This document shows positions 35,149 through 43,742 of a stretch of DNA of 52,408 bases, one piece after another. The stretch spans positions 1 to 52,408 of the forward strand of contig PABB01000006.1 in NCBI GenBank assembly GCA_002702655.1, read 5' to 3'. The notes beneath the pieces were generated by a model. It did no database searches. It was not told the origin of the DNA and saw only the letters and a program-made list of their open reading frames with translations. Both the position numbers and the translations under genes were made by a program. Source of the stretch: Planctomycetaceae bacterium. Lineage in GTDB: Bacteria; Planctomycetota; Planctomycetia; Pirellulales; Lacipirellulaceae. Positions within the stretch are counted from its first letter, which is position 1. Each line of letters begins with the position of its first letter.

Positions 35149-35748
35149 ATGCCAACGATTACGGAACGCCGCAGAGATGCTGTCAAGCAGGGCATCTACG
35201 AAGCTGCCGTCGAGGTTCTCACCCGAGACGGGCTCGACGGGGCCACCATGGATCGCGTCGCAGCCGAGGCGGGAATCTGCAAAGGAAGTCTCTACAACTA
35301 CTTCAAAGACAAGACGCACATTCTGGAATTCGTGTTTGACAAGACCATCGAACCGCTCAATGAAAGCATCGACCAGATTGTGGATTCGAAGGACTGCGCC
35401 GTGGCAAAGCTCCGCGCGGTGTTTCGTGAGATCCTGGAGTATCTGGGACCGCGGCGCAAGCTCTTTAGCTTCTTGATGGGGCAGCAACCCACACAGCAGT
35501 TGATGACGCCTCGCAGGTCGACTGGCCCCCCTACGCTGGCGCAACTCATTCACCAGGGCATCCAGCAAGGAGTTTTCAGAAAGTGCGATCCACTGTTCCA
35601 CGCCACGTTGATTTATGGCGGAATGCAGGCCGTGGCTGATAACTACGTCAATCTTGGGGAATCAAAGACGATTGATGAGAGCGTCGAACTCATTACAGAC
35701 TTCTTTGTCAGCGGGATTCTGGCGTCGCCCCAAAATGCAGGCAAGTAG
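35149..35748 (+). CDS. TetR/AcrR-family repressor of the third RND operon
   Basis: A 199-aa repressor with HTH at about 13-58 (QGIYEAAVEVLTRDGLDG, MDRVAAEAGICKGSLYNYF, KTHILEFVF). It is a close paralogue of the regulator at 12549, sharing the same layout MPxI, IYEAAVxV, KGSLYNYF, FxxTIEPL and a similar C-terminus (ADNYV). Its own promoter has the shared TGACC(N4)GGTCA operator in the spacer. The adaptor and pump genes follow on the same strand, the first 54 bp away, so the regulator is first gene of the operon it controls. Confidence 0.93.
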   Translation: MPTITERRRDAVKQGIYEAAVEVLTRDGLDGATMDRVAAEAGICKGSLYNYFKDKTHILEFVFDKTIEPLNESIDQIVDSKDCAVAKLRAVFREILEYLGPRRKLFSFLMGQQPTQQLMTPRRSTGPPTLAQLIHQGIQQGVFRKCDPLFHATLIYGGMQAVADNYVNLGESKTIDESVELITDFFVSGILASPQNAGK

Positions 35749-35802
35749 CCGAGTACCAATGGCCGGAACATTGCAGGCTGTCCAGGCAAATCAGAGAAAG
35801 CG

Positions 35803-37179
35803 ATGAAACGAATAATCACAGGTCTCAGAGCCGCTCGCTTCAGAGCGGGGTGGGTTGCTCCGGTTGGTTTTGCAGTCCTGGTAGCGGCGGTGACCTCTGT
35901 TTGGGCCATGATGGGCAGCGGCGCCACGTCGGCTCAATCGGAGTCCACGTCGAGTTCAGCCTCCGTCGAGCAGTCAGCTGCAAGCAAAGCGCAGAGTGTT
36001 GATGTCGTTCCTGTTCGTAGCGAGTCCTACAACCGGGCGGCCAGTTACCCAGGCACGCTTCGCGCCAGCCAGACGGCAACGCTTGCCTTTCGAGTAGGGG
36101 GCCCATTGGTCAACGTGGAAGTGGCGCCGGGAACCCAGGTTGCTGCTGGCGACTTGATGATGCGGATCGACCCACGAGACTACGAGAATGCGGTTGCTTC
36201 AGCCCAGGCGCAATTGGATTCGGCACTGGCAAAACTCGCGGCGATGGAGGTTGGCGCCCGCGCCGAGGACATTCGAGCTTTGGACGCCAAGCGACTGGCC
36301 GCCGTCGCACGCCAAGAGTATGCCCGCGCCGAATTTGAGCGGAACCAGCGGCTGCTCAACTCCAACGCCGTCGCACGAGCTGAGTTCGACGCCTCGAAAG
36401 CCTCTCTAACGGCTGCGGAGTCGGACCTGAAGGCGGCAATCGAGGAACTGCAGAAAGCACGCACTGGTTCGCGCGACGAAGACATCACTGCCATGAAGGC
36501 CGACATCCGCGCCCTCGAGTCGCAGTTGAAGATCGCCCGCGACCAACTCTCCGATACCGACCTGCGGGCCCCCTTCCCAGGAATCGTCACCCGGCAGTTG
36601 GTTGAGAATCATGAACAAGTGGCGCCCGGCCAAACCGTGGTCGCGTTGCACGATATTGACATGCTGGAAGTCGATGTCTCTTTGCCTGAGAAGGAGATTC
36701 TACATCGCCCGCTCGATAGCCAGTTCGACGCAGAGGTGCGCCTGGTTACCATGCCCAGCAAGGTCTTTGCTGCTCAGTTCAAAGAAATTGACACTGAGGC
36801 CGACCCGCGAACACGCACGTATCAGGTTACTTTTGTCATGCCCAAGCCAAAGGGACTGAATGTCCTCCCAGGCATGGTGGTCGACCTTTTGCTCTCTTCA
36901 GCTTCCAGCGAAGCTCCGTCGGCGGACGCTCTGATCGTGCCGATGGCGGCCATTCGAAGTGATCAAAGCGGAAATCGCTTTGTGTGGGTTGTCGCGGAGA
37001 ATCAAGTCGAACGACGGCCAATCACGATTGGCCGTCTTGTTGGCGAAAACTTGTGTGAAGTGCGCAAAGGCCTCGCACGGGACGAGGCGGTTGTGACCGG
37101 CGGCGCCTCGCTGCTACATGATGGAGCCGAAGTGAAGGTGCGATCGGGAAGCGCACCTGTACCGGCCAATCCGTCCTGA
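35803..37179 (+). CDS. RND efflux periplasmic adaptor, third system
   Basis: A 458-aa adaptor. It has a basic N-terminus, a membrane/signal stretch (VGFAVLVAAVTSVWAMM, about 23-39) and no lipobox. The first lipoyl half is FRVGGPLVNVEVAPGTQV. The helical hairpin is rich in Ala/Glu/Arg (about 125-240) and includes the segment EVGARAEDIRALDAKR. The second lipoyl half is LRAPFPGIVTRQLVENHEQV, followed by beta-barrel and membrane-proximal parts (FKEIDTEADPRTRTYQVTF). It follows its TetR gene by 54 bp and precedes the pump by 78 bp. Confidence 0.93.
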   Translation: MKRIITGLRAARFRAGWVAPVGFAVLVAAVTSVWAMMGSGATSAQSESTSSSASVEQSAASKAQSVDVVPVRSESYNRAASYPGTLRASQTATLAFRVGGPLVNVEVAPGTQVAAGDLMMRIDPRDYENAVASAQAQLDSALAKLAAMEVGARAEDIRALDAKRLAAVARQEYARAEFERNQRLLNSNAVARAEFDASKASLTAAESDLKAAIEELQKARTGSRDEDITAMKADIRALESQLKIARDQLSDTDLRAPFPGIVTRQLVENHEQVAPGQTVVALHDIDMLEVDVSLPEKEILHRPLDSQFDAEVRLVTMPSKVFAAQFKEIDTEADPRTRTYQVTFVMPKPKGLNVLPGMVVDLLLSSASSEAPSADALIVPMAAIRSDQSGNRFVWVVAENQVERRPITIGRLVGENLCEVRKGLARDEAVVTGGASLLHDGAEVKVRSGSAPVPANPS

Positions 37180-37257
37180 AAAATCAGTTAGCATCGCCCA
37201 TCCTCGACGCAGCATCTCCGCCCTGTTTCACAACGTTGTTCTCCATCCACGCCTGTG

Positions 37258-40200
37258 ATGAATCCTGCCAAGTTCGCCCTTCAGCAGCGGACAACCACGA
37301 TTGTCCTCAGTGTGATCACGATCGCGATGGGGGCGTACGCCTATACTCAGCTGGGGCGTTTGGAGTTCCCCGACTTCGTCATCAAAGAAGTGGTGGTCAC
37401 CACGCCTTACCCAGGTGCGTCGGCCGCTGAGGTCGAGCAGCAGGTGACTGATATGCTCGAAGAGACAATTCAGTCTTTGGGAGAACTGAAGGAAATCCGC
37501 TCGACGTCGCAAGACGGTCTGTCGATCATTCATGCCGAAATGAAAGACAAGTACCGCGGCGACCGCGATCTGCAGCAGATCTGGGACAAGCTCCGCCGCA
37601 AAGTGAACGACTCCCAGGGAGAACTGCCTCCGGGGGCCGGCCCATCGATCGTCAACGACGATTTCAGCGATGTGTATGGACTCTTCTTCTCCCTCTCTGG
37701 CGAGGAATTCTCCTACGAACAGCTCAAAGAGTATGGCGAGTTCCTTAAGAAGCATCTGCTGCAATGCAAGGATGTGGCCAAGATCTCCTTCTGGGGGATC
37801 CAGCCCGAAGTCATCTTCGTCGAGATCAACCAGGCCCGGATGGCCGAGTTGGGAGTACCGCCCCAGGCGATTTTCGAGTTATTGCGTTCGCAGGACGTCG
37901 TGCAGCCCTCCGGACACGTCGAAATCGGTGAAGAATACATACGTATCGAGCCCACGGGCTCGCTCAACTCGGAGCAACGCATCGGCGACTTGCTCATCGG
38001 GATGCCCGACGTCGATAGCGTGATTCGCCTCCGCGATGTGGCGGAGGTCCGCCGAGGGTACTTTGACCCGCCACGGTCGCTGATGCGATTCAACGGCGCC
38101 CCGGCCATCGGTCTGGGGGTCTCGACAGTAGCAGGCGGAAACGCCGTCGACATGGGCAATGCGGTCAAGGAGCGCCTCGCCGAGCTGCAGGAGATGACAC
38201 CCGATGGCCCCGACGTGGAGATCGTTTACGACCAGGGCGCTACCGTTACGAAGGCTGTCGACGGTTTCATGGTCAATCTGGTGGAGTCCGTGCTCATTGT
38301 GGTCGGACTTTTGCTGTTGTTCATGGGCTGGCGCAGCGGACTATTGATCGGACTCGTGTTGGTGATGACGATTCTGGGCGACTTCATCTACATGTGGTTG
38401 TTCGATATCACGCTGCAAAAGATCTCGCTCGGTGCTCTGATTCTTGCACTCGGCATGTTGGTCGACAACGCCATTGTCGTGGTCGAGGGAGTGCTGATTA
38501 AGCTGCAGCGAGGTGTCGACGCCGAAACGGCGGCGATCGACACAGTGGGGCAAACTCAATTGCCGCTATTGGGAGCCACGTTTATCGCGTCGCTGGCTTT
38601 CGCCGCTATCGGACTTGCTCCGGGGAACGTGGGTGAGTTCTGCAACTCCCTGTTTTGGGTGCTGGGAAGTTCGCTCATGATCAGTTGGGTGACCGCGGTT
38701 ACGGTGACCCCCCTGCTGTGCGTATGGATGCTCAAGGCGCCAGCGGCCGACGCCGCAGCCAAGGACCCCTACGACAATCGCTTTTTTCGGACCTATCGCC
38801 GAGTGCTCGACCTGACCATCCGCAGCTGGCCCATCTCATTGGCCGGCTTGGGCGCTGCTGTGGTCGCTGCCGGCATTGGATTCAGCTACATCCCCAACTT
38901 CTTCTTTCCCGAATCGAGCCAGCCGCTGTTTACCGTGAGTCTCTATCGGACGCAGGGAACACACATTGAAAAGACGTCGGAGACGATGCGCCGCATCGAA
39001 CAACATCTGTCCGATGAAGAACACGTCAGCCGCATCGCCACCTTCGTGGGGCAGGGAGCGATCCGGTTCATGTTGACCTACACTCCCGATGATCCCAATT
39101 CGAGCTTTGGCGAGCTTGTGGTCGTCGCCGACGCCCAGGAGAACATGCAGGGGATTATGGACCGCCTGAAAGTCTACCTGGCGGAGGAGTTTCCGGATGC
39201 CGAGTACGTGATGGAACGGTGGAAAGACGGCCCCCCTTACGACTATGGCATCGAAGCTCGCTTCCGCGGCCCCGATCCGCAGGTACTACGACAGCTCTCG
39301 GAGCAGGCCAAGCAGTACATGCGCGACGCGGGAGGAACGCCGGTGCGCGACAACTGGCGTTCCCGCACCCTGGTTCTGCGTCCCGAGTTCTCGGAGGCCG
39401 TGGCCCGCCGTGTCGGCATTACTCGCAATGACGTCTCCCAATCGCTGCACACGAATTTTGACGGACAGGCAGTTGGCGTCTACCGCGAACGGAACGACCT
39501 ACTGCCGATCATTGTGAGAGGCGCGACCAACGAACGTCGGGAGTATCTCGACGCAAGGGAGATCTACGCCTGGAGTGGCATCACCAATCAGCAAGCTCCG
39601 CTCGACGCGGTGATTACGGATTGGTCCGGTCAATCAACCTGGGAAGACCCGCTGATCCACCGCCGCTACCGCCAAAGAGAGATCACGGCTCAGTGCAATC
39701 CGGCCAGTGGGTTGCCGTCAGTTCTGTTGAAAGAAGTTCAACCGAAGATTGAGAGCATGGACCTGCCCGCCGGATACGAGCTTGAGTGGGGGGGCGAACT
39801 GGAAGGCTCGCAAGATGGGCAAGAGCCCCTCTCAAAGATGTTCCCTGTTTGTTTGGCCGGAATGTTTGTCATTCTAATCTGCCTCTTCAACCAGATCCGG
39901 GAACCGATCGTCATTTTCCTCTGTCTGCCGCTGATCATCATCGGGGTCACTGCGGGGCTGCTGCTCACTGGCCTTCCGTTTGGGTTCATGTCGATCCTCG
40001 GCTTCCTCGGCCTCTCTGGGATGCTGATCAAGAACGCCATCGTGTTGATCGACGAAATTGAAGTCAACAAACACGCCGGCATTCACCCCTACGATGCCGT
40101 GCTCGATGCGGGCGTGAGCCGTTTGCGTCCGGTCGCCATGGCGTCAGGCACCACAGTGCTCGGCATGCTGCCGCTGATCTGGGATCCGTTCTACAAAGGC

Positions 40201-40317
40201 ATGGCGGTAACCGTTGCGTCAGGTCTTATCGGGTCGACCATCCTGATATTGATGGTGCTGCCCCTGTTCTATGTCCTGATGTTCTGGCTGAAGCCCAGCC
40301 AGGATGTCGACAAGTGA
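37258..40317 (+). CDS. RND efflux permease, third system
   Basis: A 1019-aa antiporter; ATG 37258 is used (a GTG lies one codon earlier). The first helix is QQRTTTIVLSVITIAMGAYAY, then the porter motif YPGASAAEVEQQVTDMLEE. The TM4 relay reads GMLVDNAIVVVEGVL, with one Asp and an Asn where AcrB has two Asp; this is seen in this subgroup. The second half has GLSGMLIKNAIVLIDEIEV and ends normally with LMFWLKPSQDVDK. No outer-membrane factor lies downstream; the one at 33259 is nearest. It is controlled with its TetR and adaptor from the promoter at 35064. Confidence 0.94.
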   Translation: MNPAKFALQQRTTTIVLSVITIAMGAYAYTQLGRLEFPDFVIKEVVVTTPYPGASAAEVEQQVTDMLEETIQSLGELKEIRSTSQDGLSIIHAEMKDKYRGDRDLQQIWDKLRRKVNDSQGELPPGAGPSIVNDDFSDVYGLFFSLSGEEFSYEQLKEYGEFLKKHLLQCKDVAKISFWGIQPEVIFVEINQARMAELGVPPQAIFELLRSQDVVQPSGHVEIGEEYIRIEPTGSLNSEQRIGDLLIGMPDVDSVIRLRDVAEVRRGYFDPPRSLMRFNGAPAIGLGVSTVAGGNAVDMGNAVKERLAELQEMTPDGPDVEIVYDQGATVTKAVDGFMVNLVESVLIVVGLLLLFMGWRSGLLIGLVLVMTILGDFIYMWLFDITLQKISLGALILALGMLVDNAIVVVEGVLIKLQRGVDAETAAIDTVGQTQLPLLGATFIASLAFAAIGLAPGNVGEFCNSLFWVLGSSLMISWVTAVTVTPLLCVWMLKAPAADAAAKDPYDNRFFRTYRRVLDLTIRSWPISLAGLGAAVVAAGIGFSYIPNFFFPESSQPLFTVSLYRTQGTHIEKTSETMRRIEQHLSDEEHVSRIATFVGQGAIRFMLTYTPDDPNSSFGELVVVADAQENMQGIMDRLKVYLAEEFPDAEYVMERWKDGPPYDYGIEARFRGPDPQVLRQLSEQAKQYMRDAGGTPVRDNWRSRTLVLRPEFSEAVARRVGITRNDVSQSLHTNFDGQAVGVYRERNDLLPIIVRGATNERREYLDAREIYAWSGITNQQAPLDAVITDWSGQSTWEDPLIHRRYRQREITAQCNPASGLPSVLLKEVQPKIESMDLPAGYELEWGGELEGSQDGQEPLSKMFPVCLAGMFVILICLFNQIREPIVIFLCLPLIIIGVTAGLLLTGLPFGFMSILGFLGLSGMLIKNAIVLIDEIEVNKHAGIHPYDAVLDAGVSRLRPVAMASGTTVLGMLPLIWDPFYKGMAVTVASGLIGSTILILMVLPLFYVLMFWLKPSQDVDK

Positions 40318-40458
40318 CCGTTGAACATTACCCAACCCCTGCAGCAAGCATCAGCAATCCGATTTAAGCGTCACATCCCCGAAGAGTGAGATCGCACCTG
40401 TTCAAGCGGCAGCTTGATCTATTTTCGCCCACTGAGTGAATAAGCATCGAATGAGATA

Positions 40459-40728
40459 GTCCCTGTACTCGCGCTACCCCATTCGTTCGACGAAATTGAA
40501 CCGCACATCGACGCGCAAACCATGGAGATCCACCACGACAAGCACCATGCCGCTTACGTCTCGGAGCTCAATGCCGCCCATGAGGGGGCAGCAGTTCCTG
40601 ACCAAACGATCGAAGATCTCTGTCGTAACCTCAATACGGTCCTTGAGAGCATCCGCTCCGCCGTCCGCAACAACGTTGGTGGCCACGCGCGTTACTTTGT
40701 CGGTGAACACTCCGGAGGTGTTAGATGA
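40459..40728 (+). pseudogene. Truncated Mn/Fe superoxide dismutase (N-terminal part)
   Basis: The frame encodes ALPHSFDEIEPHIDAQT, then MEIHHDKHHAAYVSELNAA, the start of Fe/Mn superoxide dismutase including the first metal ligand His. It continues to SIRSAVRNNVGGHARYF. At the point where the family has HxxFW (second His ligand) it departs, then stops at 40728. The C-terminal domain with the other two metal ligands is missing. There is no ATG, GTG or TTG at the normal start; the first ATG (40522) is inside the domain. It cannot form the metal site. Its stop overlaps the ATG of the crotonase-like gene, so the remnant may now act only as a leader frame. Confidence 0.8.
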
Positions 40729-41468
40729 TTTCCAAATCTGGTTTCCGATTTGACGAACACGGCAAACTCACCGTTATCCATCTTCCTGAAGTCAACGAGT
40801 TTCTTGACGGCGACCTGAGTACGTCCTCATCGCTGTTCGAGGCCATGGAAGAAGCCGAGCGCAACAAGCAAACGGTGCTTTGGCTAGACGTGCCACCCGA
40901 CCATTGCTCGCCGGCGGTTGTAGATGAATACTGGGACCGCACCAGCAAAGACACCTACTGCGGATCTCACACATGGAGATACCGAGATGCTGTTCCCTTG
41001 TCCGTAAGCCGTGCCCGGACGGCCATCTCGCGACTTCTCAAGTACAGGTCGGAGCAAAACGCTCTCGTGTTGATTAGTTTCTCCGGAGAAGTCGACTTCG
41101 ATTTGCTCGGACTTGTTCTTTGTTGCGACTACCGTATTTGCACCGAGTCCACCACATTCGTCAACAACTCCCTTCACCGGCCTACGCCAGTCGGGGCGGC
41201 GACTCCGTGGCACCTTACTCATTACCTTGGCCAAGGTCGCGCGATCGAGATGTTGCTCCAAGATCGTGTTTTTACAGCCAGTGAATTTCGCGATTGCGGA
41301 CTCGTGAACCAGGTCGCAAAGGACGATGACCTCTTGCCGGAAACGATGGGGCTCGCCAGCAAATTGGCATCCTATCCTCCCGCCGCGATAAGAGCCTTGG
41401 CGCACGCCACGAAGTCGCTCGACACGTCCCTGAAGGCGTATCTCGAAGCGATTTGTCCGGGATCGTAG
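40725..41468 (+). CDS. Enoyl-CoA hydratase/isomerase (crotonase)-like protein
   Basis: A 247-aa crotonase-fold protein. GGAGGT lies 5-7 bases before ATG 40725. The middle ISFSGEVDFDLLGLVLCCDYRICTES corresponds in position to the oxyanion-hole GGG region and ACDYRIA of crotonases; here GEVDFDLLG replaces the glycine-rich hole, so catalysis of hydration is doubtful. The C-terminal LTHYLGQGRAIEMLLQDRVFTASE and GLVNQVA are normal for the family. It stands alone between the SOD remnant and the convergent ABC exporter. It could be a divergent hydratase, a thioesterase-like member or a protein-interaction version. Confidence 0.82.
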   Translation: MISKSGFRFDEHGKLTVIHLPEVNEFLDGDLSTSSSLFEAMEEAERNKQTVLWLDVPPDHCSPAVVDEYWDRTSKDTYCGSHTWRYRDAVPLSVSRARTAISRLLKYRSEQNALVLISFSGEVDFDLLGLVLCCDYRICTESTTFVNNSLHRPTPVGAATPWHLTHYLGQGRAIEMLLQDRVFTASEFRDCGLVNQVAKDDDLLPETMGLASKLASYPPAAIRALAHATKSLDTSLKAYLEAICPGS

Positions 41469-41497
41469 CCCTTGCGGTTTCGACACGGCGGACACGA

Positions 41498-42607
41498 TCA
41501 CGAAAGCCTGGTTCGGAAAAGCCACGCCGCGAGTGGGAGCGTCACCGTAGCGATCACCAGCTGAGGTACGAAGTCCCACGCGACGTCCGGGAACGTCGCC
41601 CCTTCCAGGTAAACGCGGCGGACGATGCTGACGCCGAAGCGCAGCGGGTTTGCGTAGGTTAGTACTTGAAGTATCTCCGGCATATTGCGGATCGGCGTGA
41701 GCAGACCCGAAAGGAGCATCAGGGGCATCACCAGCATGAAGGTGTAGAGCATCGCCTGCTGCATGGTTAGCGAGAGAGCCGAGATCGAGAGGCCGATGCC
41801 CACCGACGCGCCGGTGAACGCCAGCAGCCCGAAGTAGAGCAGCCCGACCGAGCCGCGCAGCGGGATCTGGAACCAGAAGAGGATGACCATGAAGATGATC
41901 GTCGATTGGATCATCCCCACGAGCATCGACGGCAATGCCTTCCCGACCAGGATTTGCAGCGGCGTCAGTGGCGTCACAAGCAGCTGATCGAATGTGCCCT
42001 GCTCACGTTCACGCGCCACCGAGAGAGCGGACAGCATGAGCGTCTGCAGCATGCTAAGTGCGGCGATGAGCGCCGGCATGATGTTCCAACGCGACTCGAG
42101 GTTCTGATTGAACCAAGCGCGACGTTCGATGTTGACCGGAGCCGTTCCCTGCAGGGACTCGTTGTAGGTGCTCACGATGGAGCTGAGGTAGTTGGCGGCC
42201 AGGCCGGCCGTTGACGAATTGCGACCGTCCAAGAGCACCTGCAAGGTGGCCTGCCGGCCCGAGGCGAGCCGCGACTCGAAGTCCGATGGGATGCTGATCA
42301 CGATGAGCGCCTCGCCCGAGAAGATTGTCTCGGCGATCTCTTCGGAGTTCCTCAACGTGGCGACGCGGTAGAAGACGCCCGTCCCCTCCAGCCGCGCCAT
42401 CAGCTCTCGGGCGACAGCGCCCCCGCTCTGATCCAGCACGGCGTAGGGCGCGTGCGTCAGGTCGTAGGTCGCCCCGTACCCGAAGAGCAGCGACTGCATC
42501 AGCGCAGGCACGAACAGGAGCGCCCGGCTGCGGGGGTCCTTCAGGATGGCTAGCATCTCCTTGCGGATGAGCGAGACCACCTGCCAGAGTCGAACGGTCA
42601 GCGCCAT
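41498..42607 (-). CDS. ybhR: ABC-2 transporter permease (YbhR-like)
   Basis: A 369-aa membrane component of an ABC exporter. It has an N-terminal anchor (ILKDPRSRALLFVPALMQSLLFGYG), a ~150-residue extracytoplasmic domain and five C-terminal membrane helices. The ABC2 signature LSVAREREQGTFDQLLVTPLTPLQILVGK links to the ATPase. It is last in the order adaptor-ATPase-permease-permease, the same as ybhGFSR in E. coli, where the system exports cations, cefoperazone and chloramphenicol-like drugs. The gap to the first permease gene is only 4 bp. Confidence 0.9.
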   Translation of the reverse strand: MALTVRLWQVVSLIRKEMLAILKDPRSRALLFVPALMQSLLFGYGATYDLTHAPYAVLDQSGGAVARELMARLEGTGVFYRVATLRNSEEIAETIFSGEALIVISIPSDFESRLASGRQATLQVLLDGRNSSTAGLAANYLSSIVSTYNESLQGTAPVNIERRAWFNQNLESRWNIMPALIAALSMLQTLMLSALSVAREREQGTFDQLLVTPLTPLQILVGKALPSMLVGMIQSTIIFMVILFWFQIPLRGSVGLLYFGLLAFTGASVGIGLSISALSLTMQQAMLYTFMLVMPLMLLSGLLTPIRNMPEILQVLTYANPLRFGVSIVRRVYLEGATFPDVAWDFVPQLVIATVTLPLAAWLFRTRLS

Positions 42608-42611
42608 GAGG

Positions 42612-43742
42612 CTAGTCCAGTTGCTTCCGGAGTGACCTGAGCGTCACGACGCCGAGGAGAAGGGCACAGAACAAAAGGATGACGCAGCTGCGGAAGAACG
42701 CCGGCCAGTAGTCGCCCGCCAGGAAGAGCGTCTTGATCAGCCCCATGAAGTGGGTCGCGGGCAGCAGGTGGCTGATCACTTGGATCGGCGCGGGCATGTT
42801 CCGCACATCGAAGACAAAGCCAGAGAGCATCATGGCCGGCATGTAGCTCAAGAGTAGCGCGAGCTGGCTCGCCGCAAACTGGTTACGGGTCAGCCCGGAA
42901 ATGGCCAGGCCGAGGGCGAGCGACACAAGGAGGTAGAGCAAGGAGGAGACGACGATGGCGAGCAGCGACCCTCGGATGGGCACTCCGAAGAGCCATGCGG
43001 CGGCGAGCAGGCACATTGCGAGGTCGAACACCCCGATGAGCAGGTAGGGCGCGAGCTTGGAGAGTACAATCTCAAGCGGCCGCACGGGGGTGACGAACAG
43101 CGACTCGAGCGTGCCACGCTCCCACTCGCGGGCGATCAGCATCGAGGTGAGGAATGCCCCGATGAGCGTCATCACCAGGACGATCAGACCCGGCACGAGA
43201 TACCAGGTGCTCTCGTTGGCCTCGTTGAACCACATTCGCGTCACGACGCCGACCCCGCCCGACGATCTCGCTTGGCCGCCGGAGCGGTCCGCCCTCTGCT
43301 GCAGAGGAGTCGCAATGGCGCCGGCGACGTACGACTCGATGGCGGCGGCCGTGTTGGAGTCGACCCCGTTGAGGATGAGCTGGAATTCGGCCGCGCCACC
43401 GGCGAACTGTGGCGTGAAGTTGGACTGGATGCGGAGGATCGCGTCGATCTCGCCAGCTCGCATCATTCGCTCCGCCTTGATCATTGATGGCGCCCAAACC
43501 GGGGCGATGTAAGTCGACCCGCGGAGCGCCGACAGCAAGCGGGGCCCGGCGGGGGAGCCATCGTCGCTCACAACCGCGACCCGCGCGTCGGTGACGTCGA
43601 GGGACAGGCCGTACCCGAACAGCAGGATCAGGACGGCCGGCAGGAGGGCGCCGATCACCAGATTGCTGCGATCGCGCAGCATCTGGCGGGTTTCCTTGCG
43701 AGTCAGTGCGGCGAGACGCGTCAGGAATCCGGAGGGGTTCAT
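42612..43742 (-). CDS. ybhS: ABC-2 transporter permease (YbhS-like)
   Basis: A 376-aa permease paralogous to its neighbour. It has the N-terminal anchor (SNLVIGALLPAVLILLFGYGL), a periplasmic domain, and the ABC2 motif IAREWERGTLESLFVTPVRPLEIVLSK followed by membrane helices. Its ATG overlaps the stop of the ATPase gene, so the two are co-translated. It should form a heterodimer channel with the permease at 41498-42607. Confidence 0.9.
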   Translation of the reverse strand: MNPSGFLTRLAALTRKETRQMLRDRSNLVIGALLPAVLILLFGYGLSLDVTDARVAVVSDDGSPAGPRLLSALRGSTYIAPVWAPSMIKAERMMRAGEIDAILRIQSNFTPQFAGGAAEFQLILNGVDSNTAAAIESYVAGAIATPLQQRADRSGGQARSSGGVGVVTRMWFNEANESTWYLVPGLIVLVMTLIGAFLTSMLIAREWERGTLESLFVTPVRPLEIVLSKLAPYLLIGVFDLAMCLLAAAWLFGVPIRGSLLAIVVSSLLYLLVSLALGLAISGLTRNQFAASQLALLLSYMPAMMLSGFVFDVRNMPAPIQVISHLLPATHFMGLIKTLFLAGDYWPAFFRSCVILLFCALLLGVVTLRSLRKQLD

